64,000 nt of DNA from Aphanomyces cochlioides (GCA_019828595.1 JAHQRK010000013.1:1829501-1893500); one strand, 5' to 3'. Positions 21,088-34,290 are shown, counted from the first letter of the stretch. Notes: generated from the letters alone by a model not told the origin. Made by a program: numbers and translations.

Positions 21088-22937
21088 ATGAACAAAGTCG
21101 AAGCGCTTCGACAGCCCAATCCATTTGCATCTTTTACACGCTTGTCAATCTTGTACAATGTAGTGTTTGTCCTGAATTTGGTGACAACGGTACACTCAGT
21201 CGTTGCGTGGTTTGAGTCTCACGTTTCTATTAGCCGTTCACAGCCTATCTCGGAGAGCCTTTTCCAAACTCCTTTGGTTCCAAGCGCCTTCCAACATGGA
21301 CTTCCTTCGACGAATTCGTCAATGAGACAACAACATACTTCAAACAATTCTACAACAATCAAACCATGCTGTATGAGACCAGTCAACGGGACGTTCAAAA
21401 CAATACATTTGTCTTACGCCGCGATATGACGCTTCCGTATGATATTCCACTGTCCGATACTACCGACTACATGATTCGCATGCCAGGTTTCAACAATGTC
21501 CCCAACTTTGTTTGCTTAAGCTTGTCCTAGCATCGCTCTTCTTTTCTTATGGCACAAGAGCCTATATCACCAATTTCCTCACGTCGAATTCAACGAAGAG
21601 AAATGAAATGAAACCTTGGCAGATGTGTCAACACAATCGATTGTTGACGTTGACATTAAGCACATCATGCGTGTGGTTAGAAGAGATCGATGAAAATCGC
21701 TATACGTTCTGGGTGACCTTTGCACTCTCAGCATTTCCCACGATCCGTTGGGTCAAGCTGATAGTCCGAGGTCTGCTTACCATTTATATATCCTATATTC
21801 TGTGGATTCGCTATTACCGCCACTACAGTGTCCTCTTGTCAAATTTACGGCAACTTGGTATGGCTCAAGTCTTCACCAGATACAAAGTTGTCATTGGTGA
21901 CCCTGCCTATACGGTATTGAGCGATACAGTGGTTTCTGTAGCCATGGTTGGAGACATATTCACGAGTCTACCATACGTTGGCCTCGCACATTTACAAGTA
22001 ACGCAGTTTGAAGATGCTTGGCTCTATATCAGTGGCTGCATGTATTTATCTCGCGGTGTACGAAAAACTCTTGTCGTCTTGGATCTCTTATGCTGAAATC
22101 GATTTTGTAGGTGTGGTATGCCCTCCTCTTTATGCGAATTATCTCGATCTTGGTCAAGAAGTGCCGATGGGAAGCCTCTTTTGCTCCCGTGGATCCTGGC
22201 CTTTTAGCTATATGTGCAACATTGTACGCTGGGCCACTGATCAGCTTAGTGGGGGGAACACATTTGGTGTGGATTTTCTATGGCTTGTGGTCTCTCTTTC
22301 TCCCGCGCGATCTCGGCGATCAAGCTATTGAAAGCGTGTCAGGTATTCAGAATTTTGTGTGAAGCACTAAAATGAACTCGTATAGCTACGACAGTTATTG
22401 TTCTGACGTTGTCGAGTCTGCCATTGATCTTTTCTCGCCTCTCACCCACAAGGCTTACGTGTGGTATGGGCTGCATGTGTTATAGTGTCATTGAATTTTT
22501 GTTTAGGTCGAGTGCATCCAATTATGTCATCGATACGAAGCGTCAGCGACTACAAATATAATGATCTCAAAGCAATGCTCTTACTTGGACTCGCTCTTCA
22601 CGAGAAACCAAAACACTCTACTGGTGGCTCATTTCATGCACTATACAAAAAGAACCCTCACTATCAGAAAATTCCTCTGTTTAGCCATCGTGCTGCAGAT
22701 TGTTTTGTCTTGTGCTACATAAATGATGGAACTCTCGATCAAATGGTGCGGCTATCTCTCCTGTCCTGCTTGGATCGTATATCACAAGATCCGAAGCATG
22801 CTATTTCAAGATGTACGTCGGTTCATTCCACACCTGTCTGCGTGCTCAGCAATGAACCTTGTGCCTCATTTATTCCAACCTCCAGTGATGCCATATGTAT
22901 TCACATGGGCAGCCTAGATTGTCAATGGATCATGTGA
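21088..22937 (+). CDS. Multi-pass membrane family, copy 5 (intact, 539 aa)
   Basis: Six exons splice cleanly: 21088-21189, 21234-21486, 21531-22057, 22111-22342, 22386-22460 and 22507-22937. They total 1620 nt. Introns are 41-53 nt with GT-AG ends and fixed phases (0, 1, 0, 1, 1). The protein has an anchor (about residues 19-42), then an ectodomain with NET and NNQT sequons and a C-x-C-x pair (QMCQH, CVWLEE). Six to eight membrane segments follow between about 175 and 390, with RYYRHY and VIGDPAYTVLSD in between. The last 143 residues form a conserved C-terminal domain (DYKYNDLKA, IPLFSHRAADCFVLCY) ending CQWIM. I do not recognise the family. Topology suggests a surface protein with an inward or lumenal C-terminal domain. 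Confidence 0.85.
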
Positions 22938-23381
22938 TTTCATCGTCGTTTTAATATTCTTGGAAGAGATTTGCTTGCGACTCTGTCTTGGTGATATTTG
23001 ACTGTCTCTTGTTGCTAGATTGTGGTTATAACCAAGATCTATGGCCTTTCAGTCCCTCAGTTGGAAATTTAAGCTTTGTTTAAAGCCTTTTGTATTGTGA
23101 AATTAGTGCATTACCTCTGATCAAAGGAATAATCAGTACTGAGAGTTTCAGATTGATCGAAGCAAGAGACTATGAAGTCGTAGAACAGTGTTAACTTGAC
23201 TTTGTTGATCTTGTGAGCACCGATCTTTACGTGGAAAGCGCTTCAACTCATTTGAGAAGCACTCAACTACAATAAATTTTATTGCTCACTCACGCGCGAA
23301 TAGATTCTTAAGATAAAAATAGACGCAAAGAAAACAAATCAAACGGCCTGAGCACTGCCCCTGGCATACCAAGAGGTAGCC
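22938..23381. other. Spacer between copies 5 and 6
   Basis: No gene is seen. The TATA-like ATAAAAATAG is at 23313-23322, 59 bp before the start of copy 6. Confidence 0.4.
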
Positions 23382-25142
23382 ATGACGAAAGTCCAAGACA
23401 GCGGGAGCACATAGCCTCTGCATCTTGCACTCGTTGGTCAATCTTTTTCAACGTCGTGTTTGTCCTAAACTTACTATCAACGGTACGTTGGATAGCTTTT
23501 TGAGCAGGCTGACTGTCTTCAGCCTTTTTTAGCTTATCTAGGAGAGCCTTTCCCAGACTCTTTTGGTTCCAGACATCTTCCTGACTGGATAACCTTTGAC
23601 GAATTTGTAAATGTGACTACCTCCTACTTCAAACAATTATACAACAATCAAACAATGCGGCCTGACGAAGCTAGTCGACGCGACATTGAGAATAATATGT
23701 TTGTCTTACGTCATGATATGAAATTCCACAAACCGAAATTATAGACTACTTGATCAGCTTTCCAGGTATTGACTATGTCTGTGCAAAACGTTTTCTGAAT
23801 TTAATTGTAGCATCATTCTTCTTCTTGTACGGCACTCCAAATCTCGTGATTAATTATTTCATGTCGAACGCTCCATTCCGTCAAAATATGCAGCCTTGGC
23901 AAATGTGCCAGCACAATCGTTTGTTGGGCTTGACATTGAGCAGATCTTGCATCTGGATGGAAGAAATCAGCTCCAACTGCTACACAGTTTGGGTCACCGT
24001 TGCGTTCTCGGCATTTCCCGAGGCACGTTGGGCAAAGATCATCGGTCGAATTCTTCTCACCATATATATTCTTATGTGCTTTGGACTCGATATTACCGTC
24101 ACTATTTCGTCCTCTTATCCGATTTACGACAATTGGGCTTGAGCCAAAAGTATAATCGATACCATGTTGTGGTTGGCGACCCTGCATATGCAATATTGAG
24201 TGATTTGATTGTTTGTGTTGCCATAGTTGGAGATATGTTTTCGAGTTTATCATATATTTCACTGGCACATTTACAGGTGACACAGTTCCATGACACTTGG
24301 CTTTACATCAGTGGCTGCCTGTGTTTGTCTCGTGGTGTAAGTGTATTTATCACCAAATGTTGTGACCAAAACTTTGGCTTGTTGGTCTGGTATGCATTTT
24401 TGTTTATGCGAATCCTTTCGATTTTGGCTAAGAAGTATCGATGGGAAGCATCGTTTGCTTCTGTCGTTCCCAGTTTACTAGCAATCTCTGCATTCCGTAC
24501 TCGTACTCGGGGCCAGTTGTGAGTCTGATGGGTGGAACGCGAATGATTTGGATATTTTACGGCATGTGGTCAGTCTTTCCACCGTATGAACTTCGGGATC
24601 AAGCTATTGAATGTGTATCAGGTATTGAATTTTCGTACTTCACCTACGTGAGTGCTGAATTTAGCTGCTACTACAATATGATAATTCTGACGCTGGCTGG
24701 CCTACCTTTGCTGTTCTCACGACTTGCTCTATCTTGGAACAAACACCGTAAATCTCGTACTCCAATAAAATTATTAACTTCCATGTGTTCTAGACCGCTA
24801 TTGCTTATAAAGTCAGCGAATCGAATCGCCAGCGACTACAAGTTCAACGATCTGAAGGCTTATTTTCTCCTCACTCTTACCATGCAAAAAGATGTCAAAC
24901 AATCGACTGGAGGCTCACTTCATGAACTTTGCTGCCAAATGCCTCAGTACAGAAAAATTCCACACGTTTATCATTGCTCTCATGCTTGGATCTGCATTTG
25001 GACGATCGCAAACAATTAATTTTAAAATGCACGACGTCGCAGTCGTCGCCAGTGTGCACCTTTGGCAGTGGATCATTTATTCCAATTTCCAACGAAACTA
25101 AATGCATTCACCTCGGCAGCTGAATTTGCTAATGGATTATGT
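23382..25142 (+). pseudogene. Multi-pass membrane family, copy 6 (many lesions)
   Basis: The ATG is at 23382, but one base is missing near 23394 in exon 1. Exon 2 lost 13 bp between two TAT repeats near 23718. Exon 3 lost one base near 24073, just before the conserved W-T-R-Y-Y-R-H-Y. Exon 6 is internally deleted after K-I-P near 24960, and the family stop is recognisable at 25142. Each segment is still clearly homologous to the intact copies. It is certainly non-functional. Confidence 0.85.
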
Positions 25143-25997
25143 GAAAACTTCATGGGGTGAACGTTTTCCTGTCGATTCACATTTGGTGGCTTGCGAAGAA
25201 TTTTGATTGATCAAACGCCCCATACAACGACAGCAATCGAATGCTAGGATAACAAAGGCACCGACTCAACTTTTTTCTTTGCGTAGAATTGAGCGAAAGA
25301 CTCGATGATTCATGCTTTGTTACAAGCCTCATCAAAACTCCAATGTCGTTGTTACCGAGTACTTGTGACGAGCTTTGTCGTAACCTTTGGTGGGCATATC
25401 ATTGTGCTTATGGTGAAGAGAGATTCCATCTCAGAAATTGAAAAGGCTGTCAGGGTGTGGCTAGATATAAATCTTGTGAGCAGCAGTGGAAATGTATTCA
25501 TTTAAACGAAGATCGGTCTTACTTTGCTGTATACGCTGACTCATCGTGATCACCTGATTCCGAAGTGATCCCCTTCTGCGGTCAACCCGTGTATCAATCT
25601 CGCTGAGGTCTTTTGTTCTTATCAATTAGTAGGACTCAATTCTCCACTAACAAGATGCTACCTCCAACATGCTGCCAGATGACAAGTTCTTTAGTGTGTT
25701 GATATCCTACGTGTCAATTGGGAATTAACAATATCTATTACAGACTGTCAAACGAGACGCTATTAATGGTAAACTAACAATTGGAACGTGAATGTGACGA
25801 AATCTTTTTCATCATCATCAGCCCCAACAACATTTGTTTCAATCTGGCTCCGAAGCATTCTCTGTGCAGTGTTTACACCAAACTTGAACAGTTTGATAAC
25901 CAGTGAACAAGCCAGACAGAGGCAAAAATTGATCCTCGAGTTGAGGACAAAGGCAAAACGACTGAAACGTAAAGCTGTCGCGCGAAACAAGCGCGGC
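25143..25997. other. Spacer between copies 6 and 7
   Basis: No independent gene is recognised. The frame of copy 7 is open upstream of its ATG back to 25788, adding about 70 residues that end in a lysine/arginine-rich helix. This could be a chance open frame or an N-terminal extension. Confidence 0.3.
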
Positions 25998-27927
25998 ATG
26001 ACTAAAGGCCACGAGGTACGACGCACCGTGGCCACTGTTTCGTACACACGTTGGTCAATTGTGTACAATGTGATTTTTGTGCTGAGCTTGGTGTCTACGG
26101 TAAATACCTCCTGCAACTTCGAGGGTCTCACTGTTGATCTAGCCTTTCATGGCTTATCTAGGAGAGCCTTACCCAGGCCCTGTAGGCCCCAGACATCTTC
26201 CTGAATGGAACACTTTTGAGGAATTCGTCAACGTCACAGCGTCGTACTTTAAACAACTATACAATAACCAAACTATGGAAGAGGATGAAATGAGTCGACG
26301 GGAAGTACAGATGAACATGTTTGCCCTACGCCGTGATTTGACGCTGCCGTATGAAATACCAAAAGATCACACTGTCGACTACATGATTCGCATGCCAGGT
26401 TTGAATATGAATTTTAATTGTATATGCTGAAGCTAGGTGTAGCCGCTCTCTTCTTTTCGTATGGCCAACGCCACTTTGTCTCAAATTTCCTCATGTCCAA
26501 CGTAACAAGTCGCAATCAAATGCAGCCTTGGCAGATCTGTCAACACAATCGGCTCTTAACCTTGACTATGAGCGAATTTTGCATCTGGCTGGAAGAAGTT
26601 GGAGCAACCCGATACATCTTTTGGGTTGTAATTGCGTTGTCGGTCTATCCTGAAGTCCGATGGTTCAAGCTGTTTACTCTCGGGTTATGTCATCTATGTG
26701 CTCTGGGCACGTTATTACTGTCATTATATTGTCCTCAAATCCAACCTTCGTCAGTTTGGTTTATCGCCAAAATATACGAGTATGAAGTTGTCGTTGGTGT
26801 TCCAGCGTATGCAGTATTGAGCGATCCAGTTGTTTCAGTCGCCATGGTCCTTGATATGCTATCAAGTTTGTCATATTTTGCCCTGGCGCTTTTACAAGTT
26901 ACACAATTTCAAGAGGCTTGGCTGTATATTTTTGGCTGCGTGTATTTATCCCGTGGGGTACGGCGAGTCTACCCAAACAGTGATGATCAATTTGAAATGC
27001 AGGTGTGGTGCGCTTTCCTATTCATGCGCATTTTTTCAATTTTCGTCAAGAAGCGACGTTGGGAAGCTTCTTTTGGGCCAGTTGATCCCGGATTATTGGC
27101 CATTAGTGCATTTGTCTACACGGGACCTCTTGTCAGTCTTTTGGGGGCCACTCGCATGGTGGGGCTCTTTTATGTTCTATGGTCTATCTTTCTCCCGGAC
27201 GAGCTCCATGACCAAGCTATCGAATGTTTTTCAGGTTTGATACATTATGATGGTACCTCGAATGATACGCGTTTCAGCTAGCACCATGATTGTCTTCACA
27301 TTGCAACATTACCCGTGGCCTTTTCTCGGCTTTCGTTATCATGGATCAAATGGAGTATGAGGCAAATAATTGAATCATGATTGAATTATTTCCTGTCTAG
27401 ATAGCAGACGTCCAGCAATGGCGGCCAAAAAACATTTCAGCGATTACAAGTACAATGATCTGAAATCTTATATCCTTCTCGCACTGACTATGCAAAAACA
27501 CGAGAAACATGCCACTGGTGGCTCAGTTCACGAGCTTTACGAAGAGAGTCATCATTATAGAAATATCACGCTCTTTAGTCATCGAGCTGCGGATTGTTAT
27601 GTCTTATGCTACACAAGTGATGGAAGCCTCGATCTACGTGTTCGTCTGTCATTGCTGGCTTGTTTAGATACAAATGACTACGACCCCAAGAACGTGGTTG
27701 TACTGTGCACTTCAACACATTCCACGGCTTTAGGGGTTATCAACCATGAAGGCTGTGCAACATTTTCACCAAGGTCCGGAAATGTCAAGTATATTCATCT
27801 AGGCAGTTCAAATTGCCCCAGACCCCGCCGTCGCAACAACCGAAAGAATTCGCTCCACCTGCACGACGAACCACAGTCGCTAAAGCCAACGAGCATTTAC
27901 TTCTCCTACTGTCCATGGATAATGTAA
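25998..27927 (+). pseudogene. Multi-pass membrane family, copy 7 (compensated indels, C-terminal insertion)
   Basis: Exons: 25998-26099, 26143-26398, 26443-26957, 27003-27234, 27278-27354, 27401-27927. Exon 3 is 12 nt shorter than normal. An 11-nt loss near 26690 and a 1-nt loss near 26785 cancel out, so the frame stays open but about 33 residues, including the RYYRHY motif, are read out of frame. Exon 5 is one base short, which breaks the frame before the C-terminal exon. Exon 6 carries a 96-nt in-frame insertion (27817-27912) between the conserved SNC and PWIM. I call it a pseudogene because of exon 5, although long stretches remain open. Confidence 0.75.
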
Positions 27928-27949
27928 TCTTTGAAGGAAAATATTTCTA

Positions 27950-28599
27950 CTCTTTTCCTGCTTTATGCAGTTTTGTTGGCCTCGCGGCGTCCTCTTGCCA
28001 GTGGTGGACCAATATTGAGCTTGAATTTCCTTGAAAGAACCGGCGCACATGATGAATTACATGAGTGCGGCCAATCTAAAAAGGCAAATGTCTTAATTGT
28101 TGTTGTGATAGTTTGAGAGCTTCCTATGCTTTCTTTTTTGTCCAGATTTCTCAACCTGCAACCTAGACAGAATACGCCAACTAAATTCGCAAATCTTTCA
28201 ACGGAGTGTGACTGATTTCATGTACAACGACATGACTATTCTTTTGCTTGCACTGACTTTACGAAAGCAAGCTAAGCGATTGACTGGTGGCTCTCTTCAT
28301 AAGTTGTATCAAGAGAGCGCACGGTACAGAAAATTCCACTCTTTAGTCACCGTGCTGCCGACGGTAATGTTTTGTGCTACACGGGCGATGGCGTTCTCGA
28401 CCAAAGGGTTCGACTTTCTCTACTCTCTTGGCTTGATACTCAAGACCATGATTCCAACATTGCAATTATAAAGTACTTTTCGATGCATTCGACTTCTGTG
28501 TGCACCATGCACAAAACGAGTTGCGATAAATTACCACTAGTGACCAACGATACCACAATTATAAGTGTTGGCATTTTCAATTGCATATGGATAATTTGA
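27950..28599 (+). pseudogene. Membrane family relic (mainly exon 6)
   Basis: From about 28208 the C-terminal domain is recognisable (F-x-YNDM, RLTGGSLHKLYQE), with a frameshift near 28340. A second frame continues from 28372 (CYTGDGVLDQRVRLSLLSWL) to a stop at 28599. The 250 bp before it show only faint exon 4-like similarity. There is no exon 1, so this is a fragment left by deletion or unequal exchange. Confidence 0.65.
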
Positions 28600-29042
28600 T
28601 CCCTCCATGAAGCTGCTAAGCTATCATTCAACTTGATGCAATTTTTGAACGTTTACAAAATTATATCTTTGTTGTTGACACTCGTAAGATCTTGTGTAGT
28701 GTACTTCATGATATTGATACTTGAGGATGCTCATTAGCTCTAGCTGATTGTATTGCTACGTCGATTTTATCAAAACGAGAGCAAAGTTGAAGACGGAGTG
28801 TGAATCGTGCAACTTTAACCAATCCAGATTATAAAAGGGCCAGAAGCATCCCTGTTTGCGATGATACCCAGCCCAACAATAAAGAAAGTTACACCTTGGC
28901 GAGTTTTGAGGGAAAGTTCGATTTACCCTGGATTTGTGAGGAAGTTAGTTGAGCATAAGATGAAATGGATAGGCTAGCAAGCAGTTAGATATCCGAAAAG
29001 CCAGCAAAAATAGATGAAATATAACGTTGAGTAGAGTCAAAC

Positions 29043-30861
29043 ATGACGAGGGTGTATGACAGCAGACCTTCCATGGTGTCTGCATCTTGCACGCGCTGAT
29101 CCATGGTGTATACTGTCATCTTTGTCCTGAACTTGGCGTCCACGGTACGGATCTTCACTACGGTGCTGCAATTTGATGGGTTCATCTAGCCTTACATTGC
29201 ATATTTTACGGAGCCTCGTCCTTGGTCAAGTTCCCTCAATCGAACTTCCTCCGTGGACTTCCTTCCAAGACTACATAAATGTGACGACTGCATTTTTTCA
29301 AGAAATCTACAACAATGACAGTATGAATCTTCATCATTCTCTAATTCGGCAAGATATCATGACCAACACATTTGGATTTCGATACGAATTGAATTTGCCG
29401 TATGAGGTCTCGGACGCAACGACTCTAGACTACATCATTACAATGCCAGGTACTTCCTCCTACTCATTACATTTCGCTGAATCCAAATCAGCGTCAATCT
29501 TTTATGGACCGGGTATCAATTATTTCATGACAGACTTCTTGACAGCAAAGGCAAATGTGTCAGCACGATCGCTTTGTGGGCCTGACCCTCAGTGAATTTT
29601 GCGTGTGGTTAGAAGAGACAGAATCAAATCACTACATTATGTGGGCTGCGGTTGCTCTGGTGGACTCCCCGACATCATCGTGGGCAAAGCTTGTCTTCCG
29701 AAGTGTCCTGACGAGCTACATATTGTACGTACTCTGGGCTCGCTATTACTATCATTACTTTGTTCTCTTGTCCAATTTACGGCACATTGGACTACCTCCC
29801 CATCAACACGCTCGATACAGAGTTGTGGTTGGCGATCCTGCGTACACCATATTGAGTGACCCAGTTGTCTCGCTTGCTATGGTTGTGGACATGTTATGGG
29901 GCATGTCATACGTTGCTTTAGCTCTGCTACACGACGCAGTTTCATAACGTTTGGCTCTATGCGATCGGTTGCATATATTTGTCGCGATGTGTACGACGAT
30001 CAGCTCAAATTGGACTCTCATTTTGGTATAATAGGTGTGGTGTGCTTACCTTTCAATGCAAATTTTCTCGGTGGTCCTGAAGTGGCGTCGCTGGGAAGCA
30101 GCATTTGCTCCAGTTGATCCTGGTCTTTTGGCGATTTGCGCCTACATCTATTGTGGGCCTGTCGTGAGTATCATGGGATCGACTCGTGCGGTGTGGATCT
30201 TTTATGCCTTGTCATCACTTTTTGAGCAGCAACATCGTGAAGCTGTTGAAGCTATTGCATGTAAGTATGATGTCGTCGATTGACTCACAATTGCATTGAT
30301 GTAGCTGTAATTGCATTCATATTGATCATGTCAAGCCTCCCTTTGGTATACTCGCAAATGTGGGCCAAGTGCCACAGATACAGTACGTTTAATGTTTTCG
30401 CTTATGGTCATTGCTGTTGTCTCTAGATCGAATTCGTCCAAGAAGACGCCATTCTCGAAGAAGTTCATTGAGCAAAAACTCTCAAGGACGGTTTAGTGAC
30501 TGCAAGTACAACGGCGTGAAGGCGAATGTCCTCCTTGCATTCACCTTACAAAAAGCTGCCAGAAGATCGACTGGGGGTCTCTATACAAGTTATACCAGAT
30601 TTATCCTCATTACAGAAAAATGCCACTCTTCAGCCATCGCGCAGCTGATTGCTTTGTCCTGTGCTACACAAGTGATGGAACTCTCGATCAACGCGTGCGA
30701 CTATCGTTGAACTTTTGGTTAGACCAACGACTCCACGGGCCGAGGTATGGCATTGTACGATGCAAAACGCTGCACACGACATCTACGTGTGTTATCCACA
30801 ATAGGGCAACAACGACAAGTGTATTCATATAGGTAACTCAAAGTGCCAATGGCTAATGTAA
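29043..30861 (+). pseudogene. Multi-pass membrane family, copy 8 (nonsense and frameshifts)
   Basis: Exon 1 begins at 29043 but has TGA at 29097-29099 where all other copies have the TGG of the R-W-S motif. Exon 2 has a one-base shift near 29180-29230. In exon 3 about 39 bp around the usual N-A-T...MQPWQ region is missing, and a 2-bp loss occurs near 29932. Exons 4 to 6 are recognisable (IFSVVLKWRRWEAAFAP; MPLFSHRAADCFVLCYTSDG) with more shifts, and the copy ends QWLM at 30861. CAAAAATAG at 29005-29013 is its promoter-like element. Confidence 0.8.
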
Positions 30862-31514
30862 TACATCACTGCCTTACCTACGTATTACACTCCAAAAGAG
30901 TTGTCCATGATATATTACTCCACGGAGTTCCTCCTTCAATTTGTCATATTTCTCTTCATATCTGTGGCATATCCTCAGCCGTCTGCAACCAGTTGCATGA
31001 GCGGATGATGTAAGTATTGTACACCGTTGGCATCAAGCTCACGACAAAGAATACATTGAATTCGACTTACCAACGGGTACAGTGCGCTGACGCTGGTTTA
31101 GATGTTACATGTCTTGGCCATGCTTTGTTGCGGACAATGGCTATTTTTGTCCAACAAATCAGTCGCCGTCCTTAGCCTCAGTTTCTTTGATTCTTATTAA
31201 CGTGGGTTAGAAATGCGTACTGTGGACGTGGAGATCGTGGCAATGATTTTGTTATCGTTCTCCGTAATTCCAAACTGTTCAGCTGATAAATTTCTTTGCA
31301 TATGTATAACGAAATTGAAATTGATGATTTTGTCAAGTGCGTACTCTTTATGCCTTCAAGAACTTATGATCTAAAGTGAACCGCTGTAAGTTTCAACTAT
31401 AAAAATAGATGCATTCGCTGTCTACGAAACTACACAGAATCATTTTGTTATTTGTTATTTCGCAGTAAAGTTACACTCTCTCGGCGGAACTACACAGAAC
31501 CAGAGTTTGTTGGT
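30862..31514. other. Spacer with TATA-like element, no gene
   Basis: Nothing coding is recognised. TATAAAAATAG at 31398-31408 matches the array promoter element and lies 107 bp before the ATG of the next relic. Confidence 0.35.
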
Positions 31515-31705
31515 ATGACCAAAAATCGAGTGTCTGTAGCTCATGGCTTCAGCATCGTTAACCCACTTGTCGATGTTGTACAATGTCATCTTCGTGCTGA
31601 ATTTAGCGTCAACAATAAATTCCTATTGTGATGTCACTATGTCTTACAAACTTGCTTAGCCTTTCATGGCCTATTTGACCGATCCACTCCCAGGCCATTT
31701 GAATC
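31515..31705 (+). pseudogene. Membrane family relic (exon 1 and start of exon 2)
   Basis: ATGACCAAAAATCGAGTG and the following L-Y-N-V-I-F-V-L-N-L-A-S-T segment are exon 1 with a small frame change. The normal splice donor GT is replaced by AT after the last codon. The start of exon 2 (AFMAYLTDPLPG) follows at about 31664 and then breaks off into unrelated sequence up to 32094. Confidence 0.7.
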
Positions 31706-32094
31706 TATTTCATATCTCGTGCATTCAATTTCATGTCTTGAGTATATATTAATGCAGTAGCCCTTGTATTCAAATTCGTGCTCATGCAAAAATTGAGTAA
31801 AGATGCCTCTATTTATGCCGGGGGGCTGGACTTCCCTCTTTGGGAGACGATGGTCGGCCTGATATTCTATTCAAACTGGAAATTCATCCATTCGGAGTAC
31901 TCTGAATCTCTTCTCGACAGTTTATTGAGAGTGTCATTCACAGAGTCGTTGCGACTTACGTAGAGGTTGTCATATTCGATTCATTTACCGGTACGTCCAG
32001 CTGATAAACGACTGGATGGCTTGAAAATTGGTTACGGGTCCAAAAATAGTCCTTGGGAAGCTAAGCTCTGCATGTCCATGACCTTTTTTCTCGT

Positions 32095-33383
32095 ATGAAC
32101 AAGGTGCAACAAATTCGCCTGCCCACAGCAGCAGCTTCATGCTCTCGCTGGTCACTTGCATATAATGCCCTGTTTGTGATGAGCTTGGCATCGACAGTAC
32201 CACCTCGTTAGATAAGTAGCTTATCTTTCGTTGTTTGTTGACTATTTACGTGTTATTCGTACTCTGGAATCGATACTACCGACATTTTATCACCTTACTG
32301 AACAATCTACGACAGATTGGCCTGTCACAACAGTACGGTCGGTATAAAATTGTAGTTGGGGACCCGGCGTATGCGATTTTGAGTGACCCAGTAGTCTTTC
32401 TGGCTATGGTGATTGACAGTTTATGGAGTTTGTCGTATATTGCTGTGGCTCTCATTCAGGTAACTCAGCTCCAAGATATATGGCTATACATCAGTGGCTG
32501 CACGTTGTGTATGTGCTACGACTTTTTCTGCTTCTCACATTTTAATATAGGTGTGGTATGGTTACTTGTTTATGCGAATTCTTTCTGCCATCGCCAAGAA
32601 ATATCAGTGGGAGGCGTCCTTTTCTCCGGTCGATCCAGGTTTCTTGTCCATTTGTGCCTACATTTACGCTGGGTCAATCGTGAGTATCATGGGAACAACG
32701 CAATTGGTACAGATATTTCATGTTCTGTGGTCTTTGTTTCTCCCCGAGGAGATGAAACACCAAGCAATTGAAGGAATCACTGGTAATTCATCTTGCCTTG
32801 TCTGAGATCTCATCTATTCTTTTTTAGCTACAGTTTTCGTGTTTTTCATCCAGGCATGTATTCCCTTGATATTCTCTGGACTATTTAAGTGGCCAAAATG
32901 CAGTATGTATAACTCTCGCTGTTTTCCATAACATCATGCCACCTAGTACGAGTACGAGTTTACCCAGTTCATACCATTCGGCGTCGCGCCAGCGACTACA
33001 ACTTCAATGATCTAAAAGCTCGTATCCTGTTAGCAATCACGCTTGAGAAATCAAGCAAGCATTCAAGTGGAGGTTCGCTGCACAATCTATATCGGGAGAA
33101 TCGGAAGTACCGAAAACTGCCGCTTTTTAGTCATCGTGCGGTTGATTGCTGTGTATTGTGCTACATAAGCGATGGCACACTTGACCGACGAGTGCGACTG
33201 TCATTGCTCTCTTTTTTGGATACACAAGAACGGAGCCCCAAACACGTCATAACAAAGTGTAGCTCAATGCACTTGACAGCTGTCGGTGTTATTAATCACG
33301 AAGCCTGCGCCATTTTTGGCTCACGATCGAAGGATTCTAAGTACATCCATCAAGGTAACTGCAATTGTCAATTGCTCATGTAG
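32095..33383 (+). pseudogene. Multi-pass membrane family, copy 9 (ectodomain deleted)
   Basis: Exon 1 (32095-32196) is perfect. About 25 bp later the sequence resumes in the middle of exon 3 at L-L-T-I-Y-V-L-F-V-L-W, so exon 2 and the first half of exon 3, the whole extracytoplasmic part, are gone. The remaining exon 3, exon 4 (from 32551), exon 5 and exon 6 are well kept, and the end reads NCQLLM with a stop at 33383. The leftover intron 1 is too short to splice (about 23 nt), so a fused product is unlikely. AAAAATAG is at 32042-32049. Confidence 0.8.
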
Positions 33384-33939
33384 TCTGAATGAGTTACAAT
33401 TACGGTTCATCGTTCTTGGGGGTCGCAGAAAAATACAATTTGCCAATTAAAAAAATAGCTGCCCAGTGCTGTTGATGTCTTTACTAAAAGGTACTTCCGA
33501 GAATTGAGTCAATTATCAAGCAATAAATGCATGGTAAACCAAAACCAACTCCCTAACTTTGGTATGATATTTCTTCATTCATCGTGTTGTCTTCGAATAT
33601 AGCTTCTCTTTGAACTTTGTGTGGAAATGTCCTGTGTGTGCTGATTATCCGCGACGAACGTGTCTTCGAGAGAGTTAAGTTCGGAGCTTCTCAAAATTCA
33701 ATAAGAATATACAAAAATGCAACGAGCCGTGGCAGACAACCATCCAAAAAAGATACCATTTCCTTTAAAATACACTTTTAACAGTTACGTCATGCCAATT
33801 GATTAATGTATACGTAGTAGCTCACTGCAGCCAGAAAGTTTTACTGTTAAAACTGGAAACGATTTATCATTTGTCTCGAGTCAAAGGGATCAATGCAAGT
33901 TTCTTGACGTATACCTAGTAGACAGAAAGCGAAATAGAA
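33384..33939. other. Spacer, nothing recognised
   Basis: AT-rich sequence without a supported gene. Confidence 0.3.
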
Positions 33940-34290
33940 CATTATTTTGTATTCTTCGCTAAGTTGACCGATATAATTGTCAGTGTGGAGTACGTTGGCA
34001 TTGCTTTTAGCAGTGCCACGTAATTCGAAGACTTTTGCGATACATTATCGGTAATTTGTATTTATCTTGTGGCGTATGCAATCACGGTGAATATTCGTTG
34101 ACTTTATCCTGAATTTTAGGCTTGTCTGTGGCGTTGCTATAGACATCTGAAGCTTGAATACCACCACTGCGTCACAAGGGAAGCATTGAAAGCGATCCCT
34201 TTCGTCTTATAAAGTGCATGAGGAAAATTTATCGCCCACTTTTGTGGTGGGCCTTCATGTCTGACCCTTATATTGTCGTAAACAGAAGGA
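33940..34290 (+). pseudogene. Membrane family relic (end of exon 3, start of exon 4)
   Basis: The plus strand from about 33967 reads D-I-I-V-S-V-E-Y-V-G-I-A-F, close to the membrane segment after the SDP motif in copy 10, followed by a decayed T-x-F-E-D and I-C-I-Y-L. A donor-like GTATGC and an AG before a decayed exon 4 start follow. No frame is open. Confidence 0.5.
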
